This document shows positions 1-7,927 of a DNA stretch of 64,000 nt, piece by piece. The translations under genes and the position numbers were made by a program. The stretch comes from Clostridia bacterium. GTDB lineage: Bacteria; Bacillota; Clostridia; Christensenellales; UBA1242. The DNA is taken from contig JAFWBI010000005.1 in NCBI GenBank assembly GCA_017507215.1, forward strand, positions 1-64,000, given 5' to 3'. Under the pieces are notes generated by a model. The model was not told the origin of the DNA, searched no databases, and saw only the letters and a list, made by a program, of their open reading frames with translations. The first letter of the stretch is position 1; the number at the start of each line of letters is the position of its first letter.

Positions 1-577
1 ATTTGAAAATCTCACTTATTCTCGCTTTATTTATTTGAATCTCAGATTTACTTACAAAATCAAAATCGTTTATGAGATACTTATTAATAATTTCATAATT
101 ATCTTTTCCGTCGATTAAAATATAGTCCAATTGTTCAATAAGTAAATTGAGAACTTTTAATGTTAGTTTATAGTTTTGATCTATTCCATTAGTTTGAAAT
201 ATTTTCCTGAATTTATCTTCTTTGTATGGAAAAGAAGACATATCAAGGTGTGAAATTTCATTTTCATTAATTCCTAATGAAGAGAAAATTTTATCGAAAT
301 TATTTCTCCAATACTTCTCTTTTTTAAAATTATACAATAAATTGAAAATATCTTCACTGGATAAATAACTATTGTCATTTTTATATTTTTCATAAATATC
401 AAAATAATTAACTCTCGCACCTTTATCCGTTGGAGAATAAGATATTGTAATTGCTTTTGATTTATCTATATTGAAAAAAAACGGTTGATTCCAAATTGGT
501 AAACAACAATCTTTTATTATATCCGGTCTTTCTAATTCTATTAAATTTATTAATAAATTTTTTAGTTCATCATTCAT
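1..577 (-). CDS. Hypothetical protein, C-terminus beyond window edge
   Basis: An open frame of 192 codons runs from an ATG at 577 off the left edge of the window. I do not recognise the family with confidence. The N-terminal half (CLPIWNQPFFF, then ISYSPTDKGAR, and later SHLDMSSFPYK) is loosely reminiscent of the uracil-DNA-glycosylase-like fold, but this is a guess. The Shine-Dalgarno site is weak (GTGGAAA about 4 bases before the ATG). Codon use is rich in TTA, ATA and AAT, unlike the CTT/ATT/ATC-rich genes that fill the rest of the window. The gene starts just beyond the 3' end and terminator of a tRNA-Lys gene, a favoured integration site, so it may belong to an acquired element extending to the left. 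Confidence 0.6.
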   Translation of the reverse strand, partial: MNDELKNLLINLIELERPDIIKDCCLPIWNQPFFFNIDKSKAITISYSPTDKGARVNYFDIYEKYKNDNSYLSSEDIFNLLYNFKKEKYWRNNFDKIFSSLGINENEISHLDMSSFPYKEDKFRKIFQTNGIDQNYKLTLKVLNLLIEQLDYILIDGKDNYEIINKYLINDFDFVSKSEIQINKARISEIFK

Positions 578-662
578 AAATTTCCACACTTTATTAATAT
601 CTTATATTCATATTCTAACACAAAAAGATATTTGAATAAATTAAATTAGTTAATTTTTTTTA

Positions 663-698
663 ATAAAAAAGTCTAAGTTTGATTCAACTTAGACTTTT
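663..698 (-). terminator. Rho-independent terminator of tRNA-Lys
   Basis: A perfect 13-bp stem (667-679 with 686-698, loop 6) is followed, on the minus strand, by a run of six T. It lies immediately after the CCA end of the tRNA and ends its transcript before the gene at 1-577. Confidence 0.9.
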
Positions 699-700
699 AT

Positions 701-776
701 TGGTGGACCTTCGGGGGTTCGAACCCCGGACAATCCGATTAAGAGTCGGGCGCTCTACCAGCTGAGCTAAAGGTCC
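701..776 (-). tRNA. tRNA-Lys (anticodon CTT)
   Basis: The minus strand folds into a full cloverleaf: a 7-bp acceptor stem GGACCTT/AAGGTCC, a D arm GCTC/GAGC, an anticodon loop CTCTTAA giving anticodon CTT (reads AAG, lysine), a TpsiC arm CGGGG-TTCGAAC-CCCCG, the discriminator A and an encoded CCA at 701-703. The top pair of the anticodon stem (27-43) is a C-A mismatch; the other four pairs are Watson-Crick. It has its own promoter and terminator and is transcribed alone. Confidence 0.97.
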
Positions 777-818
777 ATAGGTGATATTCAGTTTATTATT
801 TTTTGAAACAACATACTT

Positions 819-846
819 ATTATATCACACCTTTCAAAAAAATCAA
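819..846 (-). promoter_or_regulatory. Promoter of tRNA-Lys
   Basis: On the minus strand, TTGATT (841-846) is followed after 16 bases by TATAAT (819-824). This gives a transcription start near 812, about 36 bases before the first base of the tRNA. Confidence 0.8.
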
Positions 847-885
847 CTAAATTTCAAAAATTTATTGAAAATTATATTTTTAACC

Positions 886-913
886 AAAAAAGAAGGCGAG
901 AGCCTTCTTTTTT
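886..913 (-). terminator. Rho-independent terminator
   Basis: A 12-bp stem AAAAAAGAAGGC/GCCTTCTTTTTT with a 4-base loop. It lies just after the stop codon of the DUF2185-type gene and separates that operon from the tRNA promoter. The A and T tracts make it usable in both directions. Confidence 0.85.
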
Positions 914-926
914 GGTGGTGGTTTAT

Positions 927-1265
927 TTATTCATCATCTTCTTCATCGTCAATGACAAATTTTGAGCCTTTTTTGATGAAATCAACTGGGTAAGGTGTAT
1001 CAATAATGTCGATTATGCTTCTATCGAAATTGCAAACTGTGTTTACATCGTAAATTTGGAAATTTTCACCGTTTGAGCAATATTCTTTATCTTCATCACC
1101 AGCCATAAATCTCCAGCCTGAATCTGTTGCGTCGGTTGGTTTTTCGCGATAGCAATATTTAATTTCGTTTTCTTCAACAGAAACCTTGCTTGAAACAAAG
1201 CAATATCCATGACCTTCGGCAAGGGATTTAATTTTTTTCATTGATTTAAAATATTTATCGTTCAT
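927..1265 (-). CDS. DUF2185 / Imm33-type small protein
   Basis: A 112-residue acidic protein. Residues about 18-75 fit the DUF2185 (Imm33-like) pattern: a 'FVSSKVS' strand, then 'CYREKPTDATDSGWRFMAGDE', whose core Y-R-x-x-P plus D-S-G-W-R-F-x-x-G-D is diagnostic of that family. Members are small cytosolic proteins, some of them proposed immunity proteins against secreted toxins; the real function of stand-alone copies is unknown. No toxin gene is visible nearby. The C-terminus is a run of Asp/Glu. The start overlaps the end of the upstream acetyltransferase by 4 bases (ATGA), so the two are co-transcribed and translationally coupled. The terminator at 886-913 follows. Confidence 0.75.
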   Translation of the reverse strand: MNDKYFKSMKKIKSLAEGHGYCFVSSKVSVEENEIKYCYREKPTDATDSGWRFMAGDEDKEYCSNGENFQIYDVNTVCNFDRSIIDIIDTPYPVDFIKKGSKFVIDDEEDDE

Positions 1266-2032
1266 AATTTCTCCTTTTTAAAAGTTTTATTTTTATAACC
1301 ATAGGCAACACCTAGTGATTTAAAGCCTAATTTTTTATAGAGTTGGTCTGGATAGCCATCGAGTTCGGTTACACAAAAAATAGATTTAACGTTGTTATCA
1401 ATTAAAATTTTTAAAATATCGACCAAAACAGAGAAGACTTTTGTTTTTCGATATTCCTTTAAAATTGCAAGACCTGAGATGTAACACAAATCCTTTTTAA
1501 TGGTTATGTTTATACAGCCAACATTTGTTTTGTTGAACTTGATGATATAAATTTTCGTTGTTGTTTCGGTTTCGTGTTTTTTATATTCTAAAACTGAATT
1601 TGAATATGCAAAATTGTCTAAATCAGGATAGGGGTTTTCAGCTGATAGGTCGCTATAGCAGTCATTATTGATGATTTGAAATTCGTTTTCTAGCTCTTTT
1701 GAACAAACTTCTTGAAGTGAAACGTGTTTTGACTTAAAACGTGAAAATTTTTTATATAACAAAGTAATATCTTCTAAAAACAAAAAGTCATCAGTGTAAG
1801 TGATTTCAAAGTCTTTTGTTGGCTTTTCAAAAGAATAATAAGAAGGATTTAAATTTCTTTCTTTAAACTCAGCTTCTGCAAGTGATAGGTTTGAAGAGCT
1901 GTCGACGACGGCAATATTTGAGTAATGGTCTTTCACATATTTTGAAAATAAAAATTGAATGCCATCTTTTTCAAATCTTTCAGAAAAACATGAAGTGTGG
2001 TTGAAATAAAATTCTTTTAGTTTGTTTAACAT
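1262..2032 (-). CDS. GNAT family N-acetyltransferase
   Basis: A 256-residue protein. The C-terminal half (about 150-245) has the GNAT fold pattern: a strand 'IYIIKFNKTNVGCINITI', a strand plus acetyl-CoA loop 'CYISGLAILKEYRKTKVFSVLV' and a late 'YKKLGFKSLGVAYGY' motif. Here the usual R/Q-x-x-G-x-G/A loop is degenerate (Y-R-K-T-K-V-F-S), so catalysis should be treated with caution. The N-terminal half resembles the substrate-side domain of two-domain GNAT proteins. The substrate is unknown. It starts an operon with the DUF2185-type gene, from a divergent promoter region shared with metG. Confidence 0.75.
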   Translation of the reverse strand: MLNKLKEFYFNHTSCFSERFEKDGIQFLFSKYVKDHYSNIAVVDSSSNLSLAEAEFKERNLNPSYYSFEKPTKDFEITYTDDFLFLEDITLLYKKFSRFKSKHVSLQEVCSKELENEFQIINNDCYSDLSAENPYPDLDNFAYSNSVLEYKKHETETTTKIYIIKFNKTNVGCINITIKKDLCYISGLAILKEYRKTKVFSVLVDILKILIDNNVKSIFCVTELDGYPDQLYKKLGFKSLGVAYGYKNKTFKKEKL

Positions 2033-2053
2033 TTTTGGTTCCTTTATAATTGC

Positions 2054-2083
2054 ATTATATTATAAAAACTGTGATTAAGACAA
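2054..2083 (-). promoter_or_regulatory. Promoter of the GNAT-DUF2185 operon
   Basis: On the minus strand, TTGTCT (2078-2083) is followed after 18 bases by TATAAT (2054-2059), 22 bases before the start codon at 2032. A second overlapping TATAAT sits at 2059-2064 with poorer spacing. Confidence 0.6.
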
Positions 2084-2120
2084 GTTTTAATCAATTAAAA
2101 AAGAATTATTTAAGAAAAAC

Positions 2121-2149
2121 TTGTGATTATTGAATTTTGGTGTTATAAT
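2121..2149 (+). promoter_or_regulatory. Promoter of metG
   Basis: TTGTGA (2121-2126), a 17-base spacer and TATAAT (2144-2149) give a start near 2156 and a leader of about 48 bases. That is too short for a T-box or S-box. Confidence 0.65.
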
Positions 2150-2203
2150 TCAAAGTGTTATGGTGCGAGTTTGATTGCACAATTGATTTTAAGGAGAAAG
2201 GAT

Positions 2204-3790
2204 ATGGCAGAAAAATTTTATATTACCACACCAATTTATTATCCAAGCAGAAAGTTTACTCTTGGCAACTGCTACACAACTGTTATTTGTGATGCTGTTT
2301 CAAGATTTAACAAACTTCTTGGAAAAGATGTTTTCTTTATGACCGGAACAGACGAACATGGTCAAAAGATTGCTCAGGCTGCAAAAAATGCAGGCAAGAC
2401 TGAAATGGAATATTTAGACGAAATGATTGCCGATGCAAAAGACCTTTGGAAACTTTTGAAAGTTGATTATGATAAATTTATTAGAACAACTGACGACTAT
2501 CACGTTTCAGCAGTTCAAAAAATCTTCAAACAACTTTATGATAAGGGTTATATCTATAAGTCAGCATATAAGGGCAAATATTGTGTTCCTTGTGAGTCTT
2601 TCTGGACTGAATCTCAACTTATTGATGGCAAGTGCCCAGACTGTCACAGAGACGTTATCGACCAAGAAGAAGAATCATATTTCTTCAAGCTTTCAGAGTT
2701 TGGCGACAGGCTTTTAGACCTTTATAAAAACGACCCAGAATTTTTGCAACCACAATCAAGAGTTAACGAAATGATTAACAACTTCATCAAACCTGGACTT
2801 GATGACCTTTGCGTTACAAGAACAAGTGTTAAGTGGGGTGTTCCTGTTGACTTTGACCCAAAACATACAATTTATGTTTGGATTGATGCGCTTTCAAACT
2901 ATATCACTGGATTAGGTTATGGCAGTGATGATGATTCAATGTTTAAAAAATATTGGCCAGCAGATGTGCATGTTATTGGAAAGGAAATTGTTCGTTTCCA
3001 CGCAATCATTTGGCCAGCAATCTTGATGGCTCTTGATATTCCAATTCCAAAACGTGTGTTTGGACATGGCTGGCTCCTTTTTGGTGGTGACAAACTTTCA
3101 AAGAGTAAAACAGTTTCATCTGTTGAATGTGTTGACCCAAGAATTTTGGCTCCAAGATACACACCAGATGCTGTGCGTTATATCTTGCTTCGTGAAATTC
3201 CATTTGGTTCAGATGGTAACTACTCAACAGAGCTCTTCTTAGAAAGAATCAACAGTGACCTTGCAAACAACTATGGAAACTTAGTTTCAAGAACATTCTC
3301 AATGCTTAAGAAATATTGCTCAAGTGTTATTCCTGAAGCTCTTGAAGAAGATGACATTGACACAGAACTTAAACAAACAGTGTTTAAAGCAGTTCAAGAT
3401 GCTAAGAAATATATCGAAACAAACTTTGATGTTTCAAAAGCACTTGCAAGCATTTTTGAAATATTCTCAATGGCTAATAAATATATCGAAAACACAGAGC
3501 CTTATCGCTTAGCAAAAGATGAAGAAAAGAAGGCAAGGCTTGGAACTGTGCTTCGCAACTTGCTCGAGTCAATCAGAATTGGAACAGTTCTTCTTAGTGC
3601 ATTCCTTCCAGATTGTTCAAAGAGTGTTGCAGATGCACTTCATATTGAAAAATATGATTATGAAGATGTTAAAGAATTTTATATGCTTTCAGCAGGTGAC
3701 ACTGTTGATGAACTTGGAATTTTATTCCCAAGACTCGACATTCAAAAAGAACTTGAAGAGCTTGCAAAAATTGAAGAAAATAAACAATAA
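2204..3790 (+). CDS. metG: Methionyl-tRNA synthetase
   Basis: Charges tRNA-Met with methionine in the cytosol. The 528-residue protein begins at the ATG at 2204, placed by the strong ribosome site AAGGAGAAAGG; an upstream in-frame extension lacks one. Visible are the Rossmann start 'TPIYYPS', a four-cysteine zinc knuckle (CVPC and CPDC near residues 128-148), the 'FMTGTDEHG' motif and the KMSKS loop as KLSKS. The HIGH motif is altered to TLGN (residues 19-22), as in TrpRS-type TIGN loops. The protein ends after the anticodon-binding helix bundle and lacks the C-terminal EMAP-II-like tRNA-binding domain of longer MetRS. It is monocistronic, with its own promoter and a terminator at 3806. Confidence 0.95.
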   Translation: MAEKFYITTPIYYPSRKFTLGNCYTTVICDAVSRFNKLLGKDVFFMTGTDEHGQKIAQAAKNAGKTEMEYLDEMIADAKDLWKLLKVDYDKFIRTTDDYHVSAVQKIFKQLYDKGYIYKSAYKGKYCVPCESFWTESQLIDGKCPDCHRDVIDQEEESYFFKLSEFGDRLLDLYKNDPEFLQPQSRVNEMINNFIKPGLDDLCVTRTSVKWGVPVDFDPKHTIYVWIDALSNYITGLGYGSDDDSMFKKYWPADVHVIGKEIVRFHAIIWPAILMALDIPIPKRVFGHGWLLFGGDKLSKSKTVSSVECVDPRILAPRYTPDAVRYILLREIPFGSDGNYSTELFLERINSDLANNYGNLVSRTFSMLKKYCSSVIPEALEEDDIDTELKQTVFKAVQDAKKYIETNFDVSKALASIFEIFSMANKYIENTEPYRLAKDEEKKARLGTVLRNLLESIRIGTVLLSAFLPDCSKSVADALHIEKYDYEDVKEFYMLSAGDTVDELGILFPRLDIQKELEELAKIEENKQ

Positions 3791-3805
3791 GCTTAATGAA
3801 AAATC

Positions 3806-3838
3806 AAAAGCATTGTGCATGGTCACAATGCTTTTTTT
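3806..3838 (+). terminator. Rho-independent terminator of metG
   Basis: A 12-bp stem AAAAGCATTGTG/CACAATGCTTTT with a 6-base loop is followed by T residues, 15 bases after the metG stop codon. Confidence 0.9.
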
Positions 3839-3865
3839 GTTGGAATAAAATATAAAAAGGTGGTG

Positions 3866-4924
3866 ATGCAAATTTCTGTTTTAGAGATAAATTTGAATGC
3901 AATTAAAAACAATTTAGCAGATGTTAAAAAGTTATTGAAATATAATCAAAAATTATGCGTTGTGGCAAAGGCAAACTCATATGGACTTGGCGCAAAAAAG
4001 TTGTGTTATAATCTTCAAAATTTTTGTGATTATTTTGCCGTTTCGTCAGCAAAAGAGTTTTTTGATATTCGCTCGGTGACTCAAAAACCAATAGTGATTT
4101 TAGACCCTGTTTTTGAAAATTTAAATAGGCTGACAAGGGCAGGAGCAGAGCTTAGCATTTCAAGTTTTGAAGGGCTCAAAAAAATCATCGAATTTGCTGA
4201 AAAGTCAGACCGAAAAATCAAAGTGCATTTGGCTGTGAATACGGGTATGAATCGATTTGGGTTTAAAACAAAAAATGAAATTTTTGAAGTTATTTCAAAA
4301 ATTAAAAAAACGCAAAATATTATAATTTCTGGTGTATTTTCGCATTATTTTGAAGCAAATGACAAGATTTTTGCAGATTATCAGTTTAATAAGTTTTTGA
4401 AATTGAAACAATTTATATTGTCGGAATTTAATTTGAATGCGATTTATCATCTGGCAAATTCCGATGGAATTTTATCGAAAAATGGGTTTGATATGGTGAG
4501 AGCTGGAATGGTGCTTTATAGCGACAAAAACTATCCAACCATTTCGCTAAAAACCAGGGTGCTTGATATTCAAAATTTAAACCCATATGAAAGCGCTGGT
4601 TACTCAGGGGTTTTTCAAAAAAACACAAAGAGCAAAGTGGCAATCATTGGCATTGGCTATGGTGATGGAATAAGCAGAAATATTGTCAAAAATGGTTATG
4701 TTTTAATAAATGGAAATTATGCAAAAATTGTCGCAATTTGCATGGATACTTTGCTTGTTGATGTGACTGGTTTTTCTGTTAAAATTTTTGATGAAGTTGT
4801 GCTTATTGGAAAATCAAAAGATAAACAAATTTTTATTTGTGATGTGGCGGCTTGGTGTGATACAATTAGTTATGAGATAATCGTGAGATTGTCAAATCGT
4901 ATAGAGAGAAAGTATATAAACTAA
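3866..4924 (+). CDS. alr: Alanine racemase
   Basis: A PLP-dependent enzyme that interconverts L- and D-alanine for peptidoglycan. It has 352 residues when started at the ATG at 3866, which follows the ribosome site AAGGTGGTG; the longer frame would begin inside the metG terminator and is rejected. The PLP lysine lies in 'VAKANSYGLG' near residue 35. The opposite-face catalytic tyrosine fits 'IGIGYGDGISR' near residue 255. The N-terminal TIM barrel and C-terminal beta domain are both complete, and length is near the family norm of about 360-390. It is followed after 13 bases by rsmD and is somewhat richer in A+T than its neighbours. Confidence 0.93.
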   Translation: MQISVLEINLNAIKNNLADVKKLLKYNQKLCVVAKANSYGLGAKKLCYNLQNFCDYFAVSSAKEFFDIRSVTQKPIVILDPVFENLNRLTRAGAELSISSFEGLKKIIEFAEKSDRKIKVHLAVNTGMNRFGFKTKNEIFEVISKIKKTQNIIISGVFSHYFEANDKIFADYQFNKFLKLKQFILSEFNLNAIYHLANSDGILSKNGFDMVRAGMVLYSDKNYPTISLKTRVLDIQNLNPYESAGYSGVFQKNTKSKVAIIGIGYGDGISRNIVKNGYVLINGNYAKIVAICMDTLLVDVTGFSVKIFDEVVLIGKSKDKQIFICDVAAWCDTISYEIIVRLSNRIERKYIN

Positions 4925-4937
4925 AAGGATATAAAAC

Positions 4938-5486
4938 ATGCAAATCATCACTGGAAAATATCGTGCAAGAAAACTTCAGGCAGTAAACTCTGAAGGTACA
5001 AGACCAACACTTGCCAGAGTCAAAGAATCAGTTTTTAACCTGATTTTTGACAGAATTGCTGGCTCGGTTGTTCTCGACCTTTTTGCTGGAAGTGGGGCTT
5101 TCGGCGCAGAGTGCATAAGCAGAAGCGCAGAAAAAGTTTATTTTGTTGACAGCGCTCAGGAAGCTATCAAAACAATTAAAATCAACACCAAAAACATGGT
5201 TGAAGATTTTGAAATTTTGAAGACCGATTATCTTTCAGCGCTTTTGGGCTTTAAAAAGCAGGGAGTGAAATTTGATTTAGTTTATTTAGACCCACCATAT
5301 AAAAGTGATTTTGCAATTAAGGCATTAGAGCTTTTAGATGATTATGAGATTTTATCTCAAGGTGCAACGATTGTTGTTGAACATGAATTTCAAAATGACT
5401 TGCAAAACCTGAAAGAGTGTTATATAATAGAGAAGTCAAAGAAGTATGGAATTGCTTTTGTTGATGTTTTAAGATATTCTAGATAA
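4938..5486 (+). CDS. rsmD: 16S rRNA (guanine-966 N2)-methyltransferase
   Basis: A SAM-dependent methyltransferase acting on G966 of 16S rRNA during small-subunit assembly. At 182 residues it has the usual length. The N-terminus 'ITGKYRARKL' with 'TRPTLARVKESVFN' is the family signature. SAM motif I is 'VLDLFAGSGAFGAE' near residue 45, and the catalytic DPPY motif is at 'VYLDPPYKSD' near residue 117. The ribosome site is AAAGGAT. In most Firmicutes coaD (pantetheine-phosphate adenylyltransferase) follows directly; here it is absent and the coiled-coil gene comes next. Confidence 0.95.
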   Translation: MQIITGKYRARKLQAVNSEGTRPTLARVKESVFNLIFDRIAGSVVLDLFAGSGAFGAECISRSAEKVYFVDSAQEAIKTIKINTKNMVEDFEILKTDYLSALLGFKKQGVKFDLVYLDPPYKSDFAIKALELLDDYEILSQGATIVVEHEFQNDLQNLKECYIIEKSKKYGIAFVDVLRYSR

Positions 5487-5509
5487 AGCTATATTTAAAG
5501 GAAATAATT

Positions 5510-5992
5510 ATGGATATTGTTCAAATTATCACTGAGCTTGAACAAGAGTTTGTAAATTCAAAAAACTTTTTGTGGAGCAAAAAAACATTAGTTAATATGG
5601 ATAGATGCGCATCGCTTATTGCTGAGCTTAAAGCGAATTTGCCAACAGCTATTCAAGAAGCAACTTATGTGCTTTCAAAAAAAGAACAAATTATGAATAA
5701 TGCTCATGCAGAAGCCAAGAGAACGGTGGCTGAAGCTGAATTTCGTGCTGAACAACTTGTCAGCAGTTCTGAAATCTTCAAAAAAAGTGAACAAGCAGCG
5801 CAAGAACTTATGGATAAAACAAACAAAAAATGTAATCAACTTTATTTAGTTACAAAAGAAAACGTTGATAAAATGCTTAAATCAGTTGAAATGTATTTAG
5901 ATGAAAACTTAAACATTGTTAGACGCAACCGTGACGAACTTGAACGTACAATTGGAAATATTCAAGCTTCTTCATATGAAGATGAAGAGTAA
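5510..5992 (+). CDS. Coiled-coil protein of the rsmD-coaD-ylbJ neighbourhood
   Basis: A 160-residue cytosolic protein with no signal peptide or membrane segment. From about residue 45 to 150 it is almost all predicted helix with heptad character, rich in Ala, Glu, Lys and Gln (for example 'AHAEAKRTVAEAEFRAEQLV'). This resembles the F-type ATPase subunit-b-like or DivIVA-like coiled-coil proteins that follow coaD in Clostridia, whose function is unknown. It follows rsmD by 23 bases. Its 3' end overlaps the convergent ylbJ-type gene by 21 bases and no terminator separates them. Confidence 0.7.
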   Translation: MDIVQIITELEQEFVNSKNFLWSKKTLVNMDRCASLIAELKANLPTAIQEATYVLSKKEQIMNNAHAEAKRTVAEAEFRAEQLVSSSEIFKKSEQAAQELMDKTNKKCNQLYLVTKENVDKMLKSVEMYLDENLNIVRRNRDELERTIGNIQASSYEDEE

Positions 5993-7003
5993 AATTAAAC
6001 AAAAAAACATAGAAACGCATGAATGCACACACTTTGAAAAAATGAAGTTGTGTGCTTTTATTTTTGCTGTTTTTAAAAATGCCAGTGATTGCATGATTAT
6101 TGAAAGTCCACTGAAAGACAAAATTCCAGATGTTATAATTATAGAACTGTTTGTGGCGAGAAATGAAAGTGTTTTTGCGCCACGAGTAACTTCTAAAATT
6201 CCGTAAATTAAGCCATTGAAACAGTTTTGATTTAATCCAAATTTTGATAGGATTGGAAAAAGTAGTGTGCTTAAAAGTTTAAAAAAATAGATGCTTTCTA
6301 AAAGTTCTGAAAGCAGATAAAATATTGTGATGTATGCGCCGACAACAAACAGTGAATTGATTGTTTGATTTACGCATTTAGAAATGATGTTGTTTTCGTG
6401 TGTGACAAAAATTGTGTTTTTGTGTGCGTGTGAAGATTGTGTTTTTTTTGTGATTAAGTTGTAGGCAATTCCCAAAAACAAGCTTGAAAGAATGTGTGAA
6501 AAATATAATATTAAGCCGATTTTGAAGCTGTTGAACATTATTGTTCCGACAGTGCCGATAACAAAAATGGGTCCTGAAGTTGTGCAAAAAACAGACATTT
6601 TTTTTGCTTCTGCTTCATTGATTTGCTTTTTTTCATAAAGGTCGGAAATAATTTTCGCTCCGATGGGATAACCCGATAAAATGCTCATTAAAAAAGCATA
6701 TAGTGAAACACCAGGAGTTCCAAAAACCTTATATGAAAACTTATCAAATTTTTGACTGATGTTAAAAATTAATCCGATTTCGGTGATGAGTTTTGTGAGA
6801 AGCATGAAGGGAAAGAGTCCCGGCAAAACTGAAAAAACAAAAAGTTTCAAACCTAAAATTGTGCCAGTTGTGTATCTTGTTGGGTTTGAGATGATTAAGA
6901 AAATTATTGCAAAAATGAGTAGGGTGAAAAGTGTGTCAGCAGATGATTTATTGAAAAAAAATTTGAAAATTTTTGAACATTTAATTTTTTTGTTTGTTGT
7001 CAT
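5972..7003 (-). CDS. ylbJ: YlbJ-type nucleoside-recognition membrane protein
   Basis: A 343-residue polytopic membrane protein of about eight hydrophobic segments. 'LFVFSVLPGLFPFMLLTKL' and 'SGYPIGAKIISDLYEKKQI' are typical of the YlbJ / nucleoside-recognition (Gate) family. In Bacillus and Clostridium YlbJ is needed for spore cortex or coat integrity, so its presence hints at sporulation ancestry. The substrate is unknown. No Shine-Dalgarno site precedes the ATG at 7003; a TATAAC hexamer ends 5 bases before it, so the mRNA may be leaderless, though no good -35 is seen. The end overlaps the convergent gene at 5510-5992 by 21 bases. Confidence 0.85.
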   Translation of the reverse strand: MTTNKKIKCSKIFKFFFNKSSADTLFTLLIFAIIFLIISNPTRYTTGTILGLKLFVFSVLPGLFPFMLLTKLITEIGLIFNISQKFDKFSYKVFGTPGVSLYAFLMSILSGYPIGAKIISDLYEKKQINEAEAKKMSVFCTTSGPIFVIGTVGTIMFNSFKIGLILYFSHILSSLFLGIAYNLITKKTQSSHAHKNTIFVTHENNIISKCVNQTINSLFVVGAYITIFYLLSELLESIYFFKLLSTLLFPILSKFGLNQNCFNGLIYGILEVTRGAKTLSFLATNSSIIITSGILSFSGLSIIMQSLAFLKTAKIKAHNFIFSKCVHSCVSMFFCLILLFIFI

Positions 7004-7051
7004 AATAAGTTATATGCTAAAATTAATGTGTTAGTATAGGAGAATTAGTTT

Positions 7052-7870
7052 ATGATTGGAGATTATAGATTTTTTCAAGAATTTTTTGACGGACAAATTG
7101 TGAAAGAAGAAAGTGAGAGATATAAGCTTTTTAAAATCATGCTTGTTTCTTGTTTTTCTGCTGCTGGTTTGTTTTTGGTGTTTGCAGGTTTTTGCAACTG
7201 GGCAAGCTTTGTTTTGCTTGAGCTTGGCATGATTTGGAATATTTATTCAAATCTTGACAAAAAGTTGTCGCTGATTTTGTGCGTTGCAGTTTCAATTTTA
7301 TATTTCTATTTTGCAGCAAATGCCGATATTTTTTCAAATGGACTCATCTATATCGCAGCATATATTCCACTTCAAATGATGGCAATTTCAAAAGACTATA
7401 GCGAAGGAAGTTTTGTTCAAATTAGAAAGAAAATTAATGACTATAACAAAATTTTATTCATAATGTTCTTTGTTGCACTTTTGGTTGTGTTGTCGCTTTT
7501 CAATTTTGGCGTGAATGGAGATTATTCAATTATTGATGGTCTTTCAGCATCACTTCTTGTTTGTTCAGCAGTGCTTAGAAATGAGAGATATTTTGAATAT
7601 TATGTGTTTAGAATTTTTGCGCTTTTGGTGACAATTATTCTTTGGATTGTTGTGGTTGTTGAAACTGGTCTTGTTGGCTCAACTTGCATTGTGTGCATGT
7701 ATTTGTCATACTTAATCTTTGACGTTGTGACACTTTTCTATCAATCAAAAACATATGTTAATGAATATATGATTCAAGAAGAATTTGTGGCTGGCATTCA
7801 AAATCAAAAAATTGTTGAAGAAAAATTGAAAAAATATAACAAATCAAAAAAAGAAGCAGAAAGCAAATAG
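7052..7870 (+). CDS. Polytopic membrane protein, possibly PnuC-related
   Basis: A 272-residue integral membrane protein with about eight hydrophobic segments between residues 25 and 235. A soluble N-terminus begins 'MIGDYRFFQEFFDG' and a charged C-terminal tail runs from about 240. The segment 'LIYIAAYIPLQMMAISKD' resembles the Y-I-P-L-Q-x-x-x-W motif of PnuC vitamin transporters, and the overall layout matches. However, the conserved Trp is missing and similarity to the clear PnuC at 44067-44768 is low, so the assignment is tentative. The ribosome site is AGGAGAA. The gene is divergent from ylbJ and ends at a bidirectional terminator. Confidence 0.65.
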   Translation: MIGDYRFFQEFFDGQIVKEESERYKLFKIMLVSCFSAAGLFLVFAGFCNWASFVLLELGMIWNIYSNLDKKLSLILCVAVSILYFYFAANADIFSNGLIYIAAYIPLQMMAISKDYSEGSFVQIRKKINDYNKILFIMFFVALLVVLSLFNFGVNGDYSIIDGLSASLLVCSAVLRNERYFEYYVFRIFALLVTIILWIVVVVETGLVGSTCIVCMYLSYLIFDVVTLFYQSKTYVNEYMIQEEFVAGIQNQKIVEEKLKKYNKSKKEAESK

Positions 7871-7895
7871 CTTTAAATTTAATTAAAAAGAAAAA

Positions 7896-7927
7896 AGGAA
7901 CTATAAAAACATAGTTCCTATTTTTTT
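7896..7927. terminator. Bidirectional terminator between 7870 and tmcAL
   Basis: A 9-bp stem AGGAACTAT/ATAGTTCCT with a 6-base loop is flanked by T runs on both strands. It serves the plus-strand membrane protein and the minus-strand tmcAL, whose stop codon lies inside the stem. Confidence 0.88.

Noticed and set aside
781..993. A 70-codon plus-strand frame next to the tRNA gene
   Set aside because: It contains a run of serines from the antisense of the acidic tail of the DUF2185-type protein, has no ribosome site and crosses the terminator and promoter region.
2150..2203. T-box or SAM riboswitch before metG
   Set aside because: The leader is only about 50 bases and shows neither a T-box sequence nor an S-box fold. 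The same was found before aspS.
3815..3865. N-terminal extension of alanine racemase
   Set aside because: It begins inside the metG terminator hairpin, and a strong ribosome site precedes the ATG at 3866.
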